Of a stretch of 64,000 nt of DNA, positions 8,270 through 16,834 are shown piece by piece. Position 1 is the first letter of the stretch; each line of letters starts with the position of its first letter. Below the pieces are notes generated by a model. The model did not search any database. It had not been told where the DNA came from and saw nothing but the letters and a program-made list of their open reading frames with translations. Source of the DNA: an archaeon (lineage in GTDB: Archaea; Nanobdellota; Nanobdellia; Woesearchaeales; GW2011-AR15); assembly GCA_018657065.1 (NCBI GenBank), contig JABHXU010000008.1, positions 1 through 64,000 of the forward strand, given 5' to 3'. The translations under genes and the position numbers were made by a program.

Positions 8270-8665
8270 ATGGAACCTATTTTTATTTTATTTATAATTA
8301 TTGGAAGTATTATATTTTTGTGGCTTGGCTTTAAAATAGGACAATTAACTAAAGATCAAGAATGGGTTGAAAAACTTCCTAAAATCAAACAAGATTCTCT
8401 TGACCGATCAAAAAGTGTTGTTAAAGGTCAAGTTTCTGAACAATTAGCTCCATTTCTACCTGATTTCCCATTTAATTCAAGCGAATGCAAATTCTTAGGA
8501 AAACCTATTGATTTACTTGTGTTTAAAGGAATGGACGATAATAACATCAATGAAGTAATTTTTGTTGAAGTTAAAACAGGAAAATCTACTCTTTCAAGTC
8601 AAGAAAGAAAGCTTAGAGACGTAATTAAAGAAAAGCGTGTGAAATGGCAAGAATATAGAATTTAA
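8270..8665 (+). CDS. Membrane-tethered endonuclease related to archaeal Holliday junction resolvase
   Basis: A 131-aa protein with an N-terminal membrane helix (residues about 3-24) followed by a restriction-endonuclease-like domain. The core reads FLGKPIDLLVFKG, IFVEVKTGKSTLSSQERKLRDVI and KRVKWQEYRI, which matches the family described as endonuclease distantly related to archaeal Holliday junction resolvase (PF10107). The catalytic D and ExK residues are in PIDLLVF and VEVKTGK. A nuclease fixed to the membrane suggests a role at incoming DNA or at envelope-associated DNA, but the true substrate is unknown. Confidence 0.75.
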   Translation: MEPIFILFIIIGSIIFLWLGFKIGQLTKDQEWVEKLPKIKQDSLDRSKSVVKGQVSEQLAPFLPDFPFNSSECKFLGKPIDLLVFKGMDDNNINEVIFVEVKTGKSTLSSQERKLRDVIKEKRVKWQEYRI

Positions 8666-8718
8666 AGGCTTTTTTTAAACTGTTTAGTTTAATTCTATTT
8701 AACTATGGATATTTAAAT

Positions 8719-8739
8719 CTATTCACTACTCTAGAATAG
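8719..8739. promoter_or_regulatory. Inverted repeat between TATA box and start of the oxidoreductase operon
   Basis: CTATTC at 8719-8724 and GAATAG at 8734-8739 flank nine bases just downstream of the TATA element GGATATTTAAAT and immediately before the AGGTAAG ribosome-binding site. A regulator bound here would sit over the start of transcription. Confidence 0.25.
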
Positions 8740-8744
8740 GTAAG

Positions 8745-10520
8745 ATGCAACAAATTGCCACTTTAGATGACAAAATTCTTTCCATTAGAGCTACAGACAG
8801 TACTGCAAATCCAATTAACGAAGCTATTAATGCATTTGGACATGCTCTAAAACGAGCTGGTCTCTACTCCAGATTTAATAGAAGAGTTCCATCAAGAAAA
8901 ACTGGAGGATTTAAATTTGCTGAAGTTATGGCTTCTGAAAATTATGGATTAAATTTTCCAGCTGGCTTAGATGTTTTTATTGCTCTTGACCCAGAATCCA
9001 TGTCTGAAAATTTAGAATATTATACATCTAGATTTGATAATGGAAACACCTTAGTAATTTTAGATGATAAAAGATTATTAGATCCAGCTTTTGATCCAGT
9101 AAAAGAATATTTATCTGATTTTCAGTTAGATAACACCACATTTCAATTTATGCATCTTCCATTAAGTAAACTTTCTGATGGAGACAAAAATTTAATTAAT
9201 ACTGCTATAGGATATTTAGGTCAACAACTAGATGTTCCACTAGATATTCTTAATGATGTTTTTGCACAATCTTTTAGTGGTTTAAAACCTCCATTATTAA
9301 AAAAATTAAAAAATTCACTTGCTGCAGGATATAATCTTGAACAGGAAATTGAAAAATTTGATCTACCTAAGTTTGAATTTAATGATTTATCTGAATATGG
9401 ATATATGCACGCCAATCAAGTTCTTGCTGAAGCTTTGCTTGAATTAGGTGTTAATTTTACAGCTGCTTATCCAATTACACCAGCTACTAGTATTATAGAA
9501 GTTATGAAAAATGAATTATGGGCAAGATATGGACCTGGTTCTTTCGTTCAAGCTATGGATGAAAGATCTGCTCTTGCAATTGCAATTGGAAGAGTATGGG
9601 GAGGCATTCAAAAAGGAACTGAAAGAGTTGCAGTTGTTACTTCAGATCCTGGAATCTCTTTAATGAGTGAAAATCTTGGTGTAGCTTATGATTTACCAAT
9701 GTTAATTGTAAACGTAATGAGAGGTGGATATGTTAGTACTGGTGATCCTACTGGTGTTAAACAAGGTGCTCTTAGACAAGCAAAATCTCCAACTCATGGT
9801 GACGCATTATTTCCAGTAATTGCTCCTAGAACTGTTGACGAAATGTATAGTGCTGCTGCAAACGCATATAATATTATTGAAGAATTATGTATGCCAGTTA
9901 TGTTTTTAAGTGATGGTGGAATGTCAGTAAGAAACGAAACTATTCATTTAGATAGTTTAACTGAAGGATTAAAAATTCCTGAAATAAAGGCACATCCTGA
10001 CAGAACTGTCTTAACTGGATTATCTTCTAAACCTGATGGACGCCCAATAAAAGGATATCATCATGAAGATGCATTGGCTGAAGCAAAAAGATATAATGAT
10101 AGAATTCAAAAATTAAGAGATGATGACTTGTTAATTAATAAAAGAGAAGATTTAGATTTTTATGCTCCTGAAGGAAAAGACAAAAAAGATATTGCTGTCT
10201 TAGCTTGGGGTTCAACTTGGTACGCTGCTAGAGAAGCTGTTGAAATTCTTGGAAGGCAAGGATATAATGCTCATCTAATTTCAACTCAACAAGTATTCCC
10301 ATTACAAGATAGTCTAATTGATCAATTAGCTGAATATAATCATGTTATTTTACCTGAGCTAAACTTTACAGGACAATTAGCTGAAATATTGAAAACTGAA
10401 TGTGACTCAAGAATGGATATTAATAACATCTATTCAATTGATCCTCAATCCAATGAAATGTTTATTCCAGACGAAATAGTTGCTGAAGTAAAAGAAATAT
10501 ATAAAGGTGCAAAAAAATGA
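8745..10520 (+). CDS. korA: 2-oxoacid:ferredoxin oxidoreductase, fused gamma-alpha subunit
   Basis: Large subunit of a two-subunit 2-oxoacid:ferredoxin oxidoreductase. Residues about 15-200 resemble the gamma domain (FAEVMASENYGLNFPAGLDVFIALDPESM...), and residues about 220-590 the alpha (pyrimidine-binding) domain with the conserved YPITPAT at about 243-249, QAMDERSALAIAIG and SDPGISLMSENLG. This fused order is that of KorA-type enzymes oxidising 2-oxoglutarate or other 2-oxoacids; substrate cannot be fixed from sequence. The ATG has AGGTAAG directly upstream. The stop overlaps the beta-subunit start by 4 nt. No ferredoxin-like delta subunit is encoded nearby. Confidence 0.85.
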   Translation: MQQIATLDDKILSIRATDSTANPINEAINAFGHALKRAGLYSRFNRRVPSRKTGGFKFAEVMASENYGLNFPAGLDVFIALDPESMSENLEYYTSRFDNGNTLVILDDKRLLDPAFDPVKEYLSDFQLDNTTFQFMHLPLSKLSDGDKNLINTAIGYLGQQLDVPLDILNDVFAQSFSGLKPPLLKKLKNSLAAGYNLEQEIEKFDLPKFEFNDLSEYGYMHANQVLAEALLELGVNFTAAYPITPATSIIEVMKNELWARYGPGSFVQAMDERSALAIAIGRVWGGIQKGTERVAVVTSDPGISLMSENLGVAYDLPMLIVNVMRGGYVSTGDPTGVKQGALRQAKSPTHGDALFPVIAPRTVDEMYSAAANAYNIIEELCMPVMFLSDGGMSVRNETIHLDSLTEGLKIPEIKAHPDRTVLTGLSSKPDGRPIKGYHHEDALAEAKRYNDRIQKLRDDDLLINKREDLDFYAPEGKDKKDIAVLAWGSTWYAAREAVEILGRQGYNAHLISTQQVFPLQDSLIDQLAEYNHVILPELNFTGQLAEILKTECDSRMDINNIYSIDPQSNEMFIPDEIVAEVKEIYKGAKK

Positions 10521-11710
10521 CATCAATTGATGAAATTACAGCAGACAGAATACGAAGTGATAATTTAGCTTCAATTGTTGCAATGGGACCTCAAGCAGCA
10601 AACATACCATTTTCATTAAAAAAATTTCCAGAAATTTGGGATAGAAATGATCCAAAATTAAAAGAATTTAAAAGACCACCTGTTGAAAACATTTGGTGTG
10701 GTCTTGGATGTCAATATTATAATATTATGGATGCTATTTATATGGCAGCTTTAGCACTTGATTTAACTCCTGATGATGTAGAAATTGTAGGAGGAATTGG
10801 ATGTGCCGGAAGAAGTCCCTTACATGCTGATGTCGCTCAAACTGCAAATGTAACTCATGGACAAGGAGACGCTGTAGCAGCAGGAGTTGCATTAAGTTCA
10901 AATAAATTAACAATTTCAATTGGTGGTGACGGTGATAAATTAAATATTGGACTTGCATATGTTGTAGATGCAGGCGCTAGAAATATAAGATTTGTAAATT
11001 TAATTTTTGATAATAATGTATTTGCATTAACAAGTTTACAACCTCCCAGAGGGGCACAAAGTCATGAAAAAGGAATGCTAAAATTAGGAGACTCTAATGC
11101 TACACCAGATCCTGACTTCAAAATGAATGCAGCTGAAGTAGGATATTTAGGTAAAACAGGTTTTATAGCCAGAGGTTTTGGTGGAAATGTTCAAGAATTA
11201 GCTTATATGTTGTCACAAGCATTTATGTATGAAGGAAATTCACTTATTCATATATTAAGTAATTGTGTAAAAGGTAAAAATTTAAAAGATAATGTTGCAT
11301 TCAAAAATAAAGAATGGGTAAGTCCATATCACGATGTATTTGATGGAAATGCGTTACATAGTTTGACAGCTGAACCAGATAAATTATATGGTGGAATTCT
11401 TCACTTTAGGTCTGATAATCCAATGCCATATAATATTGAACCTGAAGGTTTCACACATTCTGAATTCCATAATGGAAAATTAAGAGATGTAAAATATGAT
11501 GTTCATGAAATTCCAATCCAAGAAGGATGGGAATTTAAAAAAGGAGTTTTACAACCTGAAGACACAAAACACATAACAAAATATGTAAGATCTGGTGCAG
11601 ATATTCATGATGGAAGAATAAGGCGAAGAAATTTAAAAGAATGGCAAGCTGAACACATAAAAAGTTTAGAACCTCAAACTGGTAGAGAAAGACTTCAAAA
11701 ATATGTATAA
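10517..11710 (+). CDS. korB: 2-oxoacid:ferredoxin oxidoreductase, beta subunit
   Basis: Thiamine-diphosphate and iron-sulfur subunit partnering the gene just upstream (ATGA overlap). The TPP motif is in SIGGDGDKLNIG followed by FDNNVFALTS, and cluster cysteines appear in WCGLGC, GGIGCAG and LSNCVKG. Odd points: the first cysteine pair is separated by three residues where the family normally has CxxC (WCPGC), and the protein is 397 aa, about 50-100 longer than typical beta subunits because of a C-terminal extension after residue 300. It is probably active given the intact TPP motif, but cluster coordination may differ. Confidence 0.82.
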   Translation: MTSIDEITADRIRSDNLASIVAMGPQAANIPFSLKKFPEIWDRNDPKLKEFKRPPVENIWCGLGCQYYNIMDAIYMAALALDLTPDDVEIVGGIGCAGRSPLHADVAQTANVTHGQGDAVAAGVALSSNKLTISIGGDGDKLNIGLAYVVDAGARNIRFVNLIFDNNVFALTSLQPPRGAQSHEKGMLKLGDSNATPDPDFKMNAAEVGYLGKTGFIARGFGGNVQELAYMLSQAFMYEGNSLIHILSNCVKGKNLKDNVAFKNKEWVSPYHDVFDGNALHSLTAEPDKLYGGILHFRSDNPMPYNIEPEGFTHSEFHNGKLRDVKYDVHEIPIQEGWEFKKGVLQPEDTKHITKYVRSGADIHDGRIRRRNLKEWQAEHIKSLEPQTGRERLQKYV

Positions 11711-11730
11711 TTTGTTTTATTCAAATTTAT

Positions 11731-12300
11731 TCATCCAATACTTAGTTTTGTTATCTCAACAACATCATCAAACAATTTCTCAAACTTAGTAAATCCAGCA
11801 CTTTCATTTAAATGCCCACCATTTTCAATAAGAACTAATTCTGAATCTAATTTATCAGTCATTAATTTTGCGTTTTTAAGTGGAATATAAGGATCATTAT
11901 CTCCTATATAAGCATAAAACTTTTCACAGTTTTTTTTGATTTTTATCCAATCAAATTCTTTTCTAACAAAACTTTCATTAATTGAATCAAAAGTTGGATT
12001 TCCTAGTGTTCCTAAAGCTGGTGAAGCAAAAAAACATGCTTTTACTGGTTTATCAATTTTCTCTAAAACAGATAAAATAAATGCAGGACCTAAACTATGT
12101 CCAATAAAAACTGTATTTTCATCAACAAGATGTATATATTCATCAAAAACCTTCATCCAATTTTCTAATGTTTGACCTTTTGGTGTAGGAAATTTGGGAA
12201 CATAAACTGTGTGACCAAGTTTTTCTAACTTATTTTTTAACCAAGGAAACCAATTTTCCTCTGAATGTCCATATGCTCCATGTATTAAAAAAAAGTTCAT
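11731..12300 (-). CDS. Alpha/beta hydrolase, RBBP9/YdeN family
   Basis: A 189-aa serine hydrolase. The N-terminus FFLIHGAYGHSEENWFPWL gives the oxyanion region, GHSLG holds the nucleophile near residue 68, the acid is in GDNDPYIP, and the His in NGGHLN. Length and motifs match the RBBP9/YdeN family of small hydrolases of largely unknown substrate. The start overlaps the stop of the upstream arginase-family gene by 4 nt, so the two are translationally coupled; an esterase acting with a ureohydrolase has no obvious pathway, so the coupling may simply reflect compact genome layout. Confidence 0.85.
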   Translation of the reverse strand: MNFFLIHGAYGHSEENWFPWLKNKLEKLGHTVYVPKFPTPKGQTLENWMKVFDEYIHLVDENTVFIGHSLGPAFILSVLEKIDKPVKACFFASPALGTLGNPTFDSINESFVRKEFDWIKIKKNCEKFYAYIGDNDPYIPLKNAKLMTDKLDSELVLIENGGHLNESAGFTKFEKLFDDVVEITKLSIG

Positions 12301-13079
12301 GCCATCTCCACCAATAACTTAGCAGCTGTTGTAATAGTCAGTTCACTTATGTCTTTACTTGGATTAACTTCAACTAAGTCCCAAAGCTCAATATTCTTTA
12401 AATTTTTTAACCTTTGAATAAAATATATCAATTGTCTTGTAGTTAGTCCCCCTGGCTCAATATAACCGGTTCCTGGAGCAAAACTTGGATCTAGCACGTC
12501 AATATCAATTGAAACATAAACTGCGTCAAAAGTCCTTGCTACTGCCGTAAATGCATCAGCAACATCATGTAACCCATCTCTAGTGATTTCTCGCATATCA
12601 AAAAGCTTTAATTTGCTTTTTTTTGCATATTCTATTTCATTACTATGAAAATTTCTTAGACCAATATGTGCAACATTTTCAGGTTTTAGATGTTTTTCTT
12701 CGATTAGTACTCTTAAAAAATCCTCGTGAGTAGGAGGACTAAAATTATTTTCGCAATCTAAATGTGCATCAAAAATAATTAAACCAGGATTTTTATGTTT
12801 TTTAGAAAATTCTTTAAAACTTGAATAAGTAAGTGAATGATCTCCTCCAATAATTATTGCTGGAATATCTAATTCTTGAATTTTTTTTGAAATTGCTAAA
12901 TTACTTTTTTCAATATTTAAATTATCTATTTTAACTTCATCAACTGAAAAAAAAGGTAAGACTCCATTTTCTTTTAAATAAAAATTCTCAATTTTAGAAT
13001 GAATAACGTCAGGTCCTTTTTCAATTCCTTTTTTTTTTGATAATGCTCCAGCATTTAATGGAATTTTAATTAATTTCAT
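12297..13079 (-). CDS. speB: Agmatinase/arginase-family ureohydrolase
   Basis: Binuclear-manganese ureohydrolase, 260 aa, probably hydrolysing agmatine to putrescine and urea. All metal ligands are visible: His in GGDHS, Asp-His-Asp in FDAHLD, and the two aspartates in SIDIDVLDPSFAPGTG. The substrate-binding PGG(L/S) region follows. Agmatinase is favoured over arginase by archaeal precedent, but guanidino-substrate specificity cannot be read reliably. It lies between a hydrolase gene (4-nt overlap downstream) and a CBS protein gene just upstream (stop at 13081 abuts its start), so the three probably share a transcript. Confidence 0.85.
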   Translation of the reverse strand: MKLIKIPLNAGALSKKKGIEKGPDVIHSKIENFYLKENGVLPFFSVDEVKIDNLNIEKSNLAISKKIQELDIPAIIIGGDHSLTYSSFKEFSKKHKNPGLIIFDAHLDCENNFSPPTHEDFLRVLIEEKHLKPENVAHIGLRNFHSNEIEYAKKSKLKLFDMREITRDGLHDVADAFTAVARTFDAVYVSIDIDVLDPSFAPGTGYIEPGGLTTRQLIYFIQRLKNLKNIELWDLVEVNPSKDISELTITTAAKLLVEMA

Positions 13080-13080
13080 C

Positions 13081-13602
13081 TTAAATTGGACTTATATTTA
13101 CTGCAATTAAAATTGCAATAACTATAACTAATACCATCATAATAACTGGTAACCATCTTAATTTTGAGGCTTGATAATAAATATCTTTTAATTTTTTAAT
13201 AATATCAGACTTTGTAACATATCCAACCACTTTACCATCATGCATTATAGGAAATTTACTTACCTTTCGACTTTTCATCAATGCTGATGTTGCTCTTATA
13301 CTAGTATTTGGTTTAATTGTTATAACTCCAGTACTCATGATTTGCTCTAATTTGACTTTTTTAGGATCTTTGTTTTTTGAATAAACTTTTCTAATTAGAT
13401 CTCCATCACTAATAATTCCAATTGGTATTCCTTTGTCATCGACAATTAAAATACTTGAAATATTTTTTTTAGCCATCATATCTACAGCTTTTTTTACTGT
13501 ATCATCATGTTTCATTGTTACTGGGTTTTTAGACATGATCTCTGAAACAGGGATCTCTCTAATCATTTTATCAATATCTTTGAAAATGTGAATTTTTGCC
13601 AT
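13081..13602 (-). CDS. CBS-domain pair protein with C-terminal membrane anchor
   Basis: Two CBS domains (roughly residues 15-75 and 85-145; note VSEIMSKNPVTMKHDD and LEQIMSTGVITIKPN) are followed by a short charged stretch and a C-terminal hydrophobic helix, IMMVLVIVIAILIAVNI, making this a tail-anchored nucleotide sensor. The ATG at 13602 has GGAGAG just upstream. It leads a leftward cluster with the agmatinase-like and hydrolase genes. The effector is unknown; the membrane position suggests regulation of a transporter or channel. Confidence 0.85.
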   Translation of the reverse strand: MAKIHIFKDIDKMIREIPVSEIMSKNPVTMKHDDTVKKAVDMMAKKNISSILIVDDKGIPIGIISDGDLIRKVYSKNKDPKKVKLEQIMSTGVITIKPNTSIRATSALMKSRKVSKFPIMHDGKVVGYVTKSDIIKKLKDIYYQASKLRWLPVIMMVLVIVIAILIAVNISPI

Positions 13603-13627
13603 TTTTTTATCTCTCCTACTTTATTCC

Positions 13628-14182
13628 TTATACTAAAGGTTGAACTAATATATAAATAATATTCAAAAGCTGCATTGTAATTATAACACTAAATATACTG
13701 TCTCCATATGCATGTACTAAATTTTCTAATTTATCTGAACTAATAAATGAAAAAATAAAATAACTTAAATTTGATGATATTAAAAATGAAATCATAAATG
13801 CAGGAACAAACTTAAATCCAATCATTGCAAATATTGCACCCAAAATTCCTGAAAAACCCATTAAAAGAGATTTAGTTATTGTTGTAAGCTTTACTAAACC
13901 AATGTAAATATATCCAGCTAATCCAGTTATAAAACCAAATGCAAACCCTAATTTCCAACCCCATATATATCCAAAGAATACTGCTGAAGCACTTATGGTT
14001 TCAATACTAATATGAGGAACAACTTTACTAAATCTTAGAGATAAAAGTCCCATAACAAGCATAAAACCAAACAACACAATAATTAATATGTATTCGTGGA
14101 ATACTATTAACAATATCAGAATCAAAAGAATATATTTCAGATTTTTTTTTAATAATTCTATTATATCAGTCTTATTTGCCAT
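13628..14182 (-). CDS. Polytopic membrane protein, paralog of 40004-40564
   Basis: A 184-aa integral membrane protein with about five to six helices. The central motif VPHISIETISASAVFFGYIWGWKLG is shared almost residue for residue with the protein at 40004-40564 (VPHISIETVSASAILFGYVWGWKIG), and the C-termini match too (HAYGDSIFSV versus HSYGDALFNV). Shape and the glycine-rich FGxxxGxxGxIY stretch are reminiscent of ECF-transporter S components, but that is only a suggestion. A third, more distant relative lies at 18537-19076. It is divergent from the SecE gene. Confidence 0.7.
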   Translation of the reverse strand: MANKTDIIELLKKNLKYILLILILLIVFHEYILIIVLFGFMLVMGLLSLRFSKVVPHISIETISASAVFFGYIWGWKLGFAFGFITGLAGYIYIGLVKLTTITKSLLMGFSGILGAIFAMIGFKFVPAFMISFLISSNLSYFIFSFISSDKLENLVHAYGDSIFSVIITMQLLNIIYILVQPLV

Positions 14183-14312
14183 TATCTGGAATTTAAAAGA
14201 CTAGAAAGTTTTTTTAAATACTTTTTGGTATTATACTAACAAAATCTTTAAATAATCCCTGATCTTTAAAATTTGGATAACCTTTAAATACTTGGGGTTT
14301 TTGCTTTCTTCT

Positions 14313-14480
14313 ATGCAAAAGTTAAAGTCATTTATAATTGAATGTAAAAGAGTACTTAAGGTTACAAAAAAACCAACAGGTGAAGAATTTAAGACGATTA
14401 TCAAAGTTTCTTTACTTGGTGCATTATTATTTGGTGCAATAGGTTTTACAATCTTTATAATTAAGGAGTTATTGATTTAA
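14313..14480 (+). CDS. secE: Preprotein translocase subunit SecE (Sec61 gamma)
   Basis: A 55-aa single-span protein with the SecE/Sec61-gamma layout: an amphipathic N-terminal helix (LKSFIIECKRVLKVTKKPTGEEF) with the conserved KPT-EE junction, then one membrane helix to the C-terminus. The ATG at 14313 lies about 25 nt after TTTAAATACTT, so the message is probably leaderless; a longer TTG start at 14292 is unlikely. The stop is directly followed by the Spt5 ATG, the conserved archaeal secE-spt5 pairing. Confidence 0.88.
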   Translation: MQKLKSFIIECKRVLKVTKKPTGEEFKTIIKVSLLGALLFGAIGFTIFIIKELLI

Positions 14481-14969
14481 ATGGCAGATGAAATGGACAC
14501 AAAATTATTTGCAATAAGAACAACTGCAAATAGAGAAGACCAAGTTATGGATTTTTTAACTAGTAATGCTCAAAAAAAAGCATTAGAAGTTTACACAGTT
14601 ATAAGACCTCATGGAATGAGAGGATACATCTTTGTAGAAGCAGCAACTAGATCTGATGCTGAACAAGCAGCATTTAATATTCCTTATGCAAGAGGAGTTT
14701 TATCTAAAGAAGTTGGATATACTGAAATTGAACACATGCTTGAACAAGTTAAAAAGGAAATAAATATCCAAAAGAATGATATAGCTGAGATTATCTCAGG
14801 ACCATTTAAAAGAGAAAAAGCAAAAATTACTAGAGTAGATAAAATTAAAGAAGAAGTTGTTGTTGAATTACTTCAAGCAGCTGTTCCTATTCCTATAACA
14901 GTTAAACTTGATGCTGTTAAAGTTATCAGAAGAGATACTGATGATTCTGAGATAGGAAATACTGAATAA
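14481..14969 (+). CDS. spt5: Transcription elongation factor Spt5 (NusG-like)
   Basis: A 162-aa Spt5/NusG. The NGN domain occupies about residues 5-90 (LFAIRTTANREDQVMDFL, HGMRGYIFVEA, ARGVL) and the KOW domain about 100-150 (EIISGPFKREKAKITRVDKIKEEVVVELLQAAVPIPITV). It should bind the RNA polymerase clamp and raise processivity. It abuts secE with no gap. A short acidic tail DTDDSEIGNTE ends the protein. In many archaea ribosomal genes of the L11-L1 cluster follow; here instead eL30, NusA, S12 and S7 follow after about 110 nt. Confidence 0.93.
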   Translation: MADEMDTKLFAIRTTANREDQVMDFLTSNAQKKALEVYTVIRPHGMRGYIFVEAATRSDAEQAAFNIPYARGVLSKEVGYTEIEHMLEQVKKEINIQKNDIAEIISGPFKREKAKITRVDKIKEEVVVELLQAAVPIPITVKLDAVKVIRRDTDDSEIGNTE

Positions 14970-15087
14970 TTTACCCTAATTTTATTTTTTTATTTCTTGT
15001 AACTATCGAGTGGATTATTATAAAACTAATTTGTAGACAATAATCTATCAGTAAGCTTTATAAATCACTAGGATTTTCTTGAGGAAG

Positions 15088-15354
15088 ATGGTAGATAATT
15101 TAGGCGATATCAAAAAAAATTTGAAGACAGATAAATTAGTGTTAGGTACAGAGAGGACTGTTAAATTAATGAAACAAGGAAAACTAAGCAAAATATTTGC
15201 ATGTGCTAATACAGAAAAAAGTTCTTTTGAAGATTTAGAAAATTATTCTAAATTAGCAAGTGTCCAACTAGTTAAACTTGAAGTTCCTAATGACGAACTA
15301 GGAATTATTTGTAAAAAACCATTTCCAATCTCAGTAATTGGACTAAAAAAGTAA
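15088..15354 (+). CDS. rpl30e: Ribosomal protein eL30 (L7Ae family)
   Basis: An 88-aa L7Ae-superfamily protein in the position (just before nusA and S12) where archaea encode eL30. LVLGTERTVKLMKQGKLSKIFACAN and a C-terminal SVIGLKK match eL30; it binds a kink-turn in 23S rRNA. The ATG at 15088 is about 26 nt after TTTATAAATC, which argues for a leaderless message and against the TTG at 15079. This promoter would drive the whole eL30-nusA-S12-S7 operon. Confidence 0.88.
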   Translation: MVDNLGDIKKNLKTDKLVLGTERTVKLMKQGKLSKIFACANTEKSSFEDLENYSKLASVQLVKLEVPNDELGIICKKPFPISVIGLKK

Positions 15355-15355
15355 T

Positions 15356-15772
15356 ATGTCAAGAATATATAACGCCGAAAGCCTAAAAATTATGACCTTG
15401 TTTGAAAAAATAACAAGGACAAGAATAAAAGATTATTTTATAGATGATAATAATCTTCAAACATTCGTTGTTGACGAAATTGTGCTTGGAAAAGCCATAG
15501 GAAAACAAGCAGTAAATGTTAAAAAACTTCAAAAACTCCTAAACTCAAAAATTAGGATCGTTGGATTTTCAAATAATCCAGAAAAATTCACAAAAAACTT
15601 AATATATCCACTAAAAGCTGAAATTGAGCTTAAGGAGAATATTATCCTAATCAAAAGCACCGACACAAAAACAAAAGCTTTTTTGATTGGAAGAAACCAA
15701 GTAAATTTAAAGAACAATTTAAAGATTTTAAAAAAATATTTCAAAAATATTGAGGATTTAAAGGTAATATAA
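15356..15772 (+). CDS. nusA: NusA-like KH-domain protein
   Basis: The short archaeal NusA (138 aa) made of two KH domains only, without the S1 and N-terminal polymerase-binding parts of bacterial NusA. The KH signature loops are [14 protein letters not shown] near residues 44-57 and [12 protein letters not shown] near 105-116. Placement between eL30 and S12 is the conserved archaeal order. It probably binds RNA during transcription or antitermination. The start follows the eL30 stop by one base, so coupling is likely. Confidence 0.9.
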   Translation: MSRIYNAESLKIMTLFEKITRTRIKDYFIDDNNLQTFVVDEIVLGKAIGKQAVNVKKLQKLLNSKIRIVGFSNNPEKFTKNLIYPLKAEIELKENIILIKSTDTKTKAFLIGRNQVNLKNNLKILKKYFKNIEDLKVI

Positions 15773-15773
15773 T

Positions 15774-16211
15774 ATGGGAAAAAAAGCTAACGGATTAAAT
15801 GCTGCTGTTAAACTAGTTAAGAGAAGAACAAAAGGTAATTGGCAAGATATCAAGTACAAAAGAAGAATTCTGGATCTAAAAAAGAAATCTGATCCTCTTG
15901 GTGGAGTATCACAAGCCAATGGTATTGTTATTGAAAAAACACAAATTGAGAGAAAACAGCCACATTCAGGTTTGATTAAATGTGTTAAAGTTCAATTAAT
16001 TAAAAATGGAAAGCAAGTCACAGCATTTTTGCCTGGTGACGGTGCAACAAAATTTGTAGATGAACACGACGAAGTCATGATTGAATGCATTGGTGGAGCT
16101 AAAGGGAGATCTAAAGGAGATATTCCAGGAGTTAGATGGTGTGTTATTAAAGTTAATGATCAGTCACTTACAGCATTATTACATGGAAAACTGGAGAAAG
16201 CTAGAAAATGA
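15774..16211 (+). CDS. rps12: Ribosomal protein uS12
   Basis: Small-subunit protein at the decoding centre, 145 aa, the usual archaeal length. [27 protein letters not shown] and [14 protein letters not shown] are standard; the residues surrounding the decoding-site loop are intact. The ATG is one base after the nusA stop. The stop overlaps the S7 start by 4 nt. Confidence 0.96.
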   Translation: MGKKANGLNAAVKLVKRRTKGNWQDIKYKRRILDLKKKSDPLGGVSQANGIVIEKTQIERKQPHSGLIKCVKVQLIKNGKQVTAFLPGDGATKFVDEHDEVMIECIGGAKGRSKGDIPGVRWCVIKVNDQSLTALLHGKLEKARK

Positions 16212-16807
16212 TAGAAATAAAAGTTTTTAACAGATGGTCAGTAGAAGGAATTAGTGTACATGACAAAGGATTAAAAAAATATATTTCTTTAAAACCTAAA
16301 ATGGTTCCTAAAACAGGAGCAAAGTACGCAGGTTCAAGATTTCATAAATCTAAAATATTTGTAGTTGAACGTTTAATCAATAGATTAATGGTTAGTGGCC
16401 ATAAATCTAAAAAGCATTTAATTTCATCAGGTAGAAATACTGGTAAAGCACATTCAGTATATGATATGGTTGAAAATGCATTTTTAAAAATTGAAAAAAC
16501 TTTAAACAAAAACCCAATTGAAGTTTTTGTACAAGCTATTGAAAATGCGGCACCTAGAGAAGAAATCATCACTATTGAATATGGTGGAGCTAGATATCCT
16601 AAAGCTGTTGAAGTAGCTCCTCAAAGAAGAATTGACATGGCACTTAAATACATGGTTCAAGGTATTTACCAAAAATCATTTAACAAAAAAAAGAGTGCAG
16701 TTGATAATATTGCTGATGAAATAATGCATGCATATAATCTTTCAACTAATTCAGTTGCAGTTGCTAAAAAATTAGAATTAGAAAGACAAGCTGATTCAAG
16801 TAGATAA
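16208..16807 (+). CDS. rps7: Ribosomal protein uS7
   Basis: Small-subunit head protein, 199 aa. [23 protein letters not shown] starts the archaeal N-terminus; the core [44 protein letters not shown] and the C-terminal [13 protein letters not shown] are typical. It is translationally coupled to uS12. In most archaea EF-2 or EF-1 alpha would follow; here the operon ends against a convergent antiporter gene, so the cluster is cut short. Confidence 0.96.
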   Translation: MIEIKVFNRWSVEGISVHDKGLKKYISLKPKMVPKTGAKYAGSRFHKSKIFVVERLINRLMVSGHKSKKHLISSGRNTGKAHSVYDMVENAFLKIEKTLNKNPIEVFVQAIENAAPREEIITIEYGGARYPKAVEVAPQRRIDMALKYMVQGIYQKSFNKKKSAVDNIADEIMHAYNLSTNSVAVAKKLELERQADSSR

Positions 16808-16834
16808 TTATAATTTTTCTTAATATTTTTTATA

